DNA of 64,000 bases from Ga0077555 sp963741565 (lineage in GTDB: Bacteria; Pseudomonadota; Alphaproteobacteria; Rhizobiales; Hyphomicrobiaceae). Each line of letters begins with the position of its first letter. Positions within the stretch are counted from its first letter, which is position 1. Position numbers and translations under genes: made by a program. Where the stretch lies: contig CAVUIK010000002.1 of NCBI GenBank assembly GCA_963741565.1, positions 248,001 through 312,000 of the forward strand. Direction: 5' to 3'. Under the pieces are notes generated by a model. The model ran no database searches. It saw only the letters and a list, made by a program, of their open reading frames with translations, and had not been told where the DNA came from. Shown piece by piece: positions 61,089 through 64,000 of this stretch.

Positions 61089-61277
61089 CTAGCTCTTGAA
61101 AATGCTGTCGGCGGCGGATTTTTGCGCCCGCTTGCCCGTCATTTCCGCTCTTGTGCGGCCAATCTCGGCGTCCAGCGCCTGGATGCGCGCCTCGAGTTCG
61201 GCAACTGACAGCGGCGTGAGGTCCTCGCCCACGGTGATCGTCGGCTTCGGCCTCGGCTTGAGTTCGTCCCAGTCCAT
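61089..61277 (-). CDS. DUF1192 family protein
   Basis: 62 residues: MDWDELKPRPKPTITVGEDL, then TPLSVAELEARIQALDAEIGRTRAEMTGKRAQKSAADSIFK. The DUF1192 pattern is a short Pro-rich N-terminus, ELEARIQALDAEI coiled coil and a K-x-AADSIFKS tail. Small cytoplasmic protein, function unknown. Divergent from the quinone oxidoreductase gene, which is its regular neighbour in Hyphomicrobiales. Confidence 0.9.
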   Translation of the reverse strand: MDWDELKPRPKPTITVGEDLTPLSVAELEARIQALDAEIGRTRAEMTGKRAQKSAADSIFKS

Positions 61278-61405
61278 GGCTGCCTCCGCTTACCCTGCGT
61301 GTTGAACCAGTTCGCTGGAGCAAACTTCGCACGACTTGCGGCTTGTCTCAACGCCGCGCAGCGTGCTTGAAGCGTTGGACGCCATTCGACCGATCGGAGA
61401 CGCCC

Positions 61406-62404
61406 ATGCCCACGACGCCAACGACGATGACCGCCATTCAGATCGACGGCAAAGGCGGGCCCGAGGTGTTGAAGCTCGTGACGCTGCCCGTACCGCAGGC
61501 GGGCGTCGGGCAGATCCTGGTCAAGGTGGCAGCGGCCGGCGTCAACCGGCCCGACATTGCGCAGCGGACCGGCGCCTATCCGCCGCCGGCCGGACACTCG
61601 CCGTTGCCGGGCCTCGAAATTGCCGGCGTGGTCGCGGCGGTCGGGTCCGGCGTTGCGCGGTGGGCGGTGGGAGACAGCGTCTGTGCGCTGGTCAACGGCG
61701 GCGGCTACGCCGGTTATTGCCTCGCCGAGGACGTGCAGGCGCTGCCGGTCCCCAAAGGTCTGGATATGGTGCAGGCTGGCGCGCTGCCAGAGACCGTTTT
61801 CACGGTCTGGAACAACGTGTTCGAGCGCGGCGCGTTAGCGGCCGGTGAGTGGTTTCTCGTACATGGCGGCTCCAGCGGCATCGGCACGACAGCCATTCAG
61901 ATGGCGAAAGCCTTCGGCGCCAAGGTCATGACGACGGCTGGCAGCGACGACAAATGCAAGGTCTGCCGCGACCTTGGAGCCGACGTGGCGGTCAACTACA
62001 AGATCGATGATTTCGTGAAGGTCGCGCGCGAGGTGACGGGCGGCAAAGGCATCAACGTTACGCTAGACATGGTCGGCGGGGACTATACCGAGCGCAATCT
62101 CATCGCTGCTGCCGAAGACGGCCGGATCGTTCAGATCGCGACGCTGTCGGGAGCGGACGTGAAGATCAATGTCGCGCGGCTGATGATGAAGCGGGTGACG
62201 CTGACCGGCTCGACGCTGCGTCCGCGCACGCGTGAGGTGAAGGCCGGCTTTGCGCGCGCCATCGAGGCGAAGGTCTGGCCGCTGATCGAGGCGGGCAAGG
62301 TGCGTGTGGTGGTCGACGGAACCTATCCGCTGGCGCAAGCCTCGGAGGCGCACCGGCGGATGGAAACCAGCCAGCACATCGGCAAGATCATCCTGGTCGT
62401 GTGA
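61406..62404 (+). CDS. NAD(P)H-quinone oxidoreductase, zinc-independent MDR family
   Basis: 332 residues from the ATG at 61406, with GGAGA upstream; ATG at 61427 is an alternative. Medium-chain reductase fold, quinone-oxidoreductase (PIG3-like) subgroup: VKVAAAGVNRPDIAQRTGAYPPPAGHSPLPGLEIAGVV, then the NADPH-binding LVHGGSSGIGTTAIQMAKAFGAKVMTTAGSDDK and SGADVKINVARLMMKRVTLTGSTLRPRT. No zinc ligands. Reduces quinones or enones with NADPH. Tolerated variations are few, so annotation is firm. Confidence 0.93.
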   Translation: MPTTPTTMTAIQIDGKGGPEVLKLVTLPVPQAGVGQILVKVAAAGVNRPDIAQRTGAYPPPAGHSPLPGLEIAGVVAAVGSGVARWAVGDSVCALVNGGGYAGYCLAEDVQALPVPKGLDMVQAGALPETVFTVWNNVFERGALAAGEWFLVHGGSSGIGTTAIQMAKAFGAKVMTTAGSDDKCKVCRDLGADVAVNYKIDDFVKVAREVTGGKGINVTLDMVGGDYTERNLIAAAEDGRIVQIATLSGADVKINVARLMMKRVTLTGSTLRPRTREVKAGFARAIEAKVWPLIEAGKVRVVVDGTYPLAQASEAHRRMETSQHIGKIILVV

Positions 62405-62490
62405 TGGCGGTCACGCAAGTCATAGGATAAATCCGATTTAAATGCAAAATCCGGTGGACGTCCGAGATGTGGATAGGTATCAACCTATTC

Positions 62491-63642
62491 ATGACCAAGA
62501 TATCTAAGTCGTTTCTGGCTGAGATCGAGCGTTTCCTATCGGAGCGGGCGATCGAAGCAACCAGTCTGGGAAAGCAGGCGCTGGGCGATCCGTCGTTCGT
62601 CTTCGATCTGCGCAAGGGGCGGTCCCCCTCGGCGCGGACGATCGACAAGGTGCGGGAGTGGATGGCGCAGCAGGCCGTGGCCATGAGCCCCGTGCGTCTG
62701 CCGACGCCCCCGTCCGGTGTGGCGCCGCCGCGGGTTCGCACCGGCTCCATGACCCACCTGGATCGGCTGGAGGCCGAGAGCCTCCACATCATCCGCGAGG
62801 TCGCCGCCGAATGCGAGAAGCCGGTGATGCTCTATTCGATCGGCAAAGACTCAGCGGTGATGCTGCATCTGGCCATGAAGGCCTTCTACCCGGCGCGGCC
62901 ACCGTTCCCTCTGATGCACGTCGATACGCGCTGGAAGTTCCGCGACATGATCGCGATGCGCGACCAGACGGCGAAGCGTCTGGGATTGGAGCTGATCGTC
63001 CATATCAATCCGGACGGCATTGCCAAGGATATCAACCCGTTCGATCACGGCTCGGCGCTGCACACGCAGATCATGAAGACCGAGGGCCTGAAGCAGGCGT
63101 TGGAAAAACACGGGTTCGATGCGGCATTCGGCGGCGCGCGGCGCGACGAGGAAAAGTCGCGCGCAAAGGAGCGGATTTTTTCCTTCCGCGACACGCGTCA
63201 TCGCTGGGATCCGAAGAACCAGCGGCCCGAGCTTTGGAACCTCTACAACGCCCGCAAAAACAAGGGCGAGTCCATTCGCGTCTTCCCGTTGTCGAACTGG
63301 ACCGAGCTCGACATCTGGCAATACATCCACCGCGAGCAGATTCCAATCGTGCCGCTCTACTTCGCTAAGGAACGCCCGATCGTTTGGCGTGACGGCCAGA
63401 TGATCATGGTCGATGACGATCGCTTGCGGCTGCTGCCGGGCGAAAAGCCGGAGCTGCGCCGGATCCGCTTCCGGACCCTCGGCTGTTATCCGCTGACCGG
63501 CGCCATCGACTCCAATGCCACCTCGCTGCTCGATATCGTCGAGGAAATGCTGGTTGCCACGTCATCCGAGCGCCAAGGCCGCGTGATCGACAAGGATCAG
63601 GCCGCCTCGATGGAGAAGAAGAAGCAGGAGGGGTATTTCTGA
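62491..63642 (+). CDS. cysD: sulfate adenylyltransferase subunit 2 with N-terminal HTH-like extension
   Basis: 383 residues from ATG at 62491 (ATG at 62467 also possible). The CysD core starts at residue ~87 (MTHLDRLEAESLHIIREVAAECEKPVMLYSIGKDSAVMLHLAMKAF; the PP-loop is SIGKDS) and has FDAAFGGARRDEEKSRAKERIFSFRD and IRVFPLSNWTELDIWQYI; it forms ATP sulfurylase with CysN. Upstream are ~60 residues in frame, SFLAEIERFLSERAIEATSLGKQALGDPSFVFDLRKGRSPSARTIDKVREWM, matching small HTH proteins of Alphaproteobacteria, joined by the Pro-rich linker PVRLPTPPSGVAPPRV. The usual start would be 62749, but no ribosome-binding site is seen there. Confidence 0.88.
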   Translation: MTKISKSFLAEIERFLSERAIEATSLGKQALGDPSFVFDLRKGRSPSARTIDKVREWMAQQAVAMSPVRLPTPPSGVAPPRVRTGSMTHLDRLEAESLHIIREVAAECEKPVMLYSIGKDSAVMLHLAMKAFYPARPPFPLMHVDTRWKFRDMIAMRDQTAKRLGLELIVHINPDGIAKDINPFDHGSALHTQIMKTEGLKQALEKHGFDAAFGGARRDEEKSRAKERIFSFRDTRHRWDPKNQRPELWNLYNARKNKGESIRVFPLSNWTELDIWQYIHREQIPIVPLYFAKERPIVWRDGQMIMVDDDRLRLLPGEKPELRRIRFRTLGCYPLTGAIDSNATSLLDIVEEMLVATSSERQGRVIDKDQAASMEKKKQEGYF

Positions 63643-64000
63643 TGTCGCGCTTCATTGAGTTCACGGGCGGCGACGTCGAAGCCTATCTCAAGGCGCAAGA
63701 GCGCAAGGATCTTCTGCGCTTTATAACCTGCGGCTCGGTCGACGACGGCAAGTCGACGCTGATCGGGCGGCTGCTCTATGAGTCCAAGATGCTGTTCGAA
63801 GACCAGCTGTCGGCACTGGAAGCGGATTCAAAGAAGCTCGGCACCCAAGGCGGTCATCTCGATTTCGCGCTGCTGGTCGACGGCCTCGCCGCCGAGCGTG
63901 AGCAGGGCATCACAATCGACGTTGCCTACCGCGCCTTCACGACTGCCAGGCGCAAATTCATCGTCGCCGATACGCCGGGGCACGAGCAGTATACGCGCAA
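63642..64000 (+). CDS. cysN: sulfate adenylyltransferase subunit 1, partial at window end
   Basis: The first ~119 residues are visible; the gene runs past the window. The start overlaps the cysD stop (TGATG). Seen: LLRFITCGSVDDGKSTLIGRLLYESKMLFEDQLSALEADSKK (GTPase P-loop GSVDDGKS), DFALLVDGLAAEREQGITIDVAYRRFTT (switch I) and FIVADTPGHEQYTR (switch II, DTPGHEQY). GTPase subunit of ATP sulfurylase; may be CysNC if an APS kinase domain is fused downstream, which is outside this window. Confidence 0.95.
   Translation, partial: MSRFIEFTGGDVEAYLKAQERKDLLRFITCGSVDDGKSTLIGRLLYESKMLFEDQLSALEADSKKLGTQGGHLDFALLVDGLAAEREQGITIDVAYRAFTTARRKFIVADTPGHEQYTR

Noticed and set aside
62405..62490. SAM-type or cysteine-related riboswitch before cysD
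   Set aside because: The gap is short and AT-rich with no consistent stem set; I see only a possible promoter.

Overview
The window is about 64 kb of GC-rich DNA (roughly 62-66% G+C in most genes) from an alphaproteobacterium, most likely of the order Hyphomicrobiales (Bradyrhizobium/Xanthobacteraceae-like). This rests on recognisable gene content and order: a MoxR-DUF58-BatA/DUF4159 operon beside a divergent DUF1285 gene, the rpmE-DUF1465-DUF1192-quinone oxidoreductase neighbourhood, short DUF1127 proteins, DUF1036, DUF1244, many solitary 'Bug' solute-binding proteins, and many palindromic intergenic repeats.

Layout. 0.25-1.9 kb: a molybdenum-cofactor nucleotidyltransferase. 1.9-10.8 kb: a minus-strand MoxR ATPase/DUF58/DUF4159 membrane operon with divergent DUF1285. 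10.9-20.2 kb: a broken GIY-YIG gene, a Bug binding protein, a divergent wHTH-TPR regulator, then a plus-strand run of an orphan xanthine-dehydrogenase-type molybdenum subunit, an internally duplicated EthD-like protein, a thiolase-fold protein without the usual cysteine and a DUF35-like partner, closed by a second Bug protein. 20.3-21.7 kb: tandem paralogous exported proteins of unknown family. 22-30.7 kb: a GMC oxidoreductase, a five-gene peptide-type ABC importer and a divergent amidase. 30.7-35.2 kb: an LLM flavin oxidoreductase, an IpdAB-like CoA-transferase pair and a PLP enzyme. 35.4-44.3 kb: lytic transglycosylase, dapA, smpB, cysS, GFA protein, cimA. 44.4-50.8 kb: DUF6600 protein, N-formylglutamate amidohydrolase with DUF1244, glycerate kinase, small envelope proteins, ribosomal protein L36 and tRNA-Val(GAC). 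50.9-57.5 kb: CaiB-type CoA-transferase, TMEM143-like protein, prmA, two DUF1127-type proteins, aminopeptidase P. 57.5-64 kb: Pit phosphate transport operon, rpmE, DUF1465, a candidate sRNA, DUF1192, a quinone oxidoreductase, and cysD-cysN, with cysN running off the end.

The catabolic genes suggest a versatile heterotroph that imports carboxylates and peptides and breaks acids down through CoA thioesters. The most unusual signals are: a dispersed hairpin repeat whose stem covaries between loci (GGATGC/GCATCC versus GGTTGC/GCAACC) and sits just after stop codons; a 204-bp tandem palindromic repeat after cysS; an HTH domain fused to the N-terminus of CysD; a three-hairpin candidate sRNA; a low-GC mosaic segment inside cysS; and four genes, all on the minus strand, each broken by a single extra base, three of them at or beside GANTC sites.
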